14,621 bases of DNA from Dehalococcoidia bacterium (lineage in GTDB: Bacteria; Chloroflexota; Dehalococcoidia; UBA2979), in contig SCTU01000078.1 in the NCBI GenBank assembly GCA_004297315.1, forward strand, positions 1 through 14,621, given 5' to 3'. The notes under the pieces were generated by a model. It did no database searches, had not been told where the DNA came from, and worked only from the letters and a program-made list of their open reading frames with translations. Below, piece by piece: positions 14,321-14,621 of this stretch. Position 1 is the first letter of the stretch; the number at the start of each line of letters is the position of its first letter. Both the position numbers and the translations under genes were made by a program.

Positions 14321-14621
14321 ATGACCGAGGGGACTTCCGACGCCGCGACAGCGGCCGGGCGATTGCGCACGCTGGACGCGCTGCGCTACCCAGCCTTCCG
14401 GCGTCTTTGCCTGGCCTCCTACGTCGACGCCTTCGGGACGTGGATGGAACGGCTCGCGGTGGGGTGGTTCGTGCTCGACACGACCGGGTCGGTGTTCCTC
14501 GCGGCGCTCTCCTTCGCCGCGCGGTCGGCGCCCAACATGTTCTTCGGGCCGTTCGGAGGCGCGGTCGCCGACCGCTTCCCCCGGCCACGCGTGCTCCTGG
14601 CGACCACGAGCGCGAAGTCCG
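14321..14621 (+). CDS. MFS transporter, N-terminal part, cut by window end
   Basis: The first 100 codons of a major facilitator superfamily permease. After a short soluble N-terminus comes LRYPAFRRLCLASYVDAFGTWMERLAVGWFVLDTTGSVFLAALSFAARSAPNMFFGPFGGAVADRFPRPRVLLATT, which covers TM1, TM2 and the conserved loop G-x-x-A-D-R-x-x-R-x-R between TM2 and TM3. The GTWM(E/Q)R element and overall pattern suit the EntS / MFS_3 group of drug or siderophore exporters; the substrate is unknown. The gene begins 37 bp after the deazaflavin gene. It lacks a ribosome binding site and is preceded by a -10 element at leaderless distance. The rest lies beyond base 14621. Confidence 0.88.
   Translation, partial: MTEGTSDAATAAGRLRTLDALRYPAFRRLCLASYVDAFGTWMERLAVGWFVLDTTGSVFLAALSFAARSAPNMFFGPFGGAVADRFPRPRVLLATTSAKS

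Overview
The window is high-GC bacterial DNA and every gene in it looks chromosomal and housekeeping-like. I see no insertion sequence, phage gene, CRISPR array, tRNA or rRNA. Two traits point to Chloroflexota, perhaps the Dehalococcoidia / SAR202 / Tepidiformia side: a compact 11-gene complex I operon without nuoEFG, and a deazaflavin (F420)-dependent oxidoreductase. This placement is an inference from gene content; there is no phylogenetic marker here that I can compare.

Region 1 (118-10886, minus strand) is one long operon in the order nuoA-B-C-D-H-I-J-K-L-M-N, followed 6 nt later by a GNAT acetyltransferase gene. Most genes overlap or almost touch (ATGA, TAGTG and GTGA junctions), and many starts are GTG. 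The NADH-input genes nuoE, nuoF and nuoG, which usually lie between nuoD and nuoH, are absent; nuoD and nuoH overlap by one base, so nothing has dropped out recently. The encoded machine is the quinone-binding connecting module (B, C, D, I) plus the whole membrane arm (A, H, J, K, L, M, N), with an electron donor that is not encoded here. A sigma70-type promoter (TTGACA, 17 bp, TACGCT) lies about 80-105 bp upstream of the likely nuoA start.

Region 2 (10887-11749) holds an HU-type DNA-binding protein gene on the minus strand with its own TTGACA promoter. Three successive stem-loops lie between its stop codon and the nuo promoter and probably separate the two transcription units.

Region 3 (11750-13100, minus strand) is a two-gene unit: a 61-residue two-helix membrane protein of unknown function, then a type I glycerate kinase.

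Region 4 (13165-14621, plus strand) diverges from region 3. It holds a short aldo/keto-reductase-like protein that has lost its entire catalytic tetrad, an F420-dependent nitroreductase-family protein, and the first 100 codons of an MFS transporter cut by the window end. The MFS gene appears to start from a leaderless transcript.

The points most worth a second look are NuoM, where leucine replaces the TM7 lysine that its paralogues NuoL and NuoN in the same operon keep; the missing electron-input module; the catalytically dead AKR-like protein; and the tandem stem-loops between HU and nuoA.
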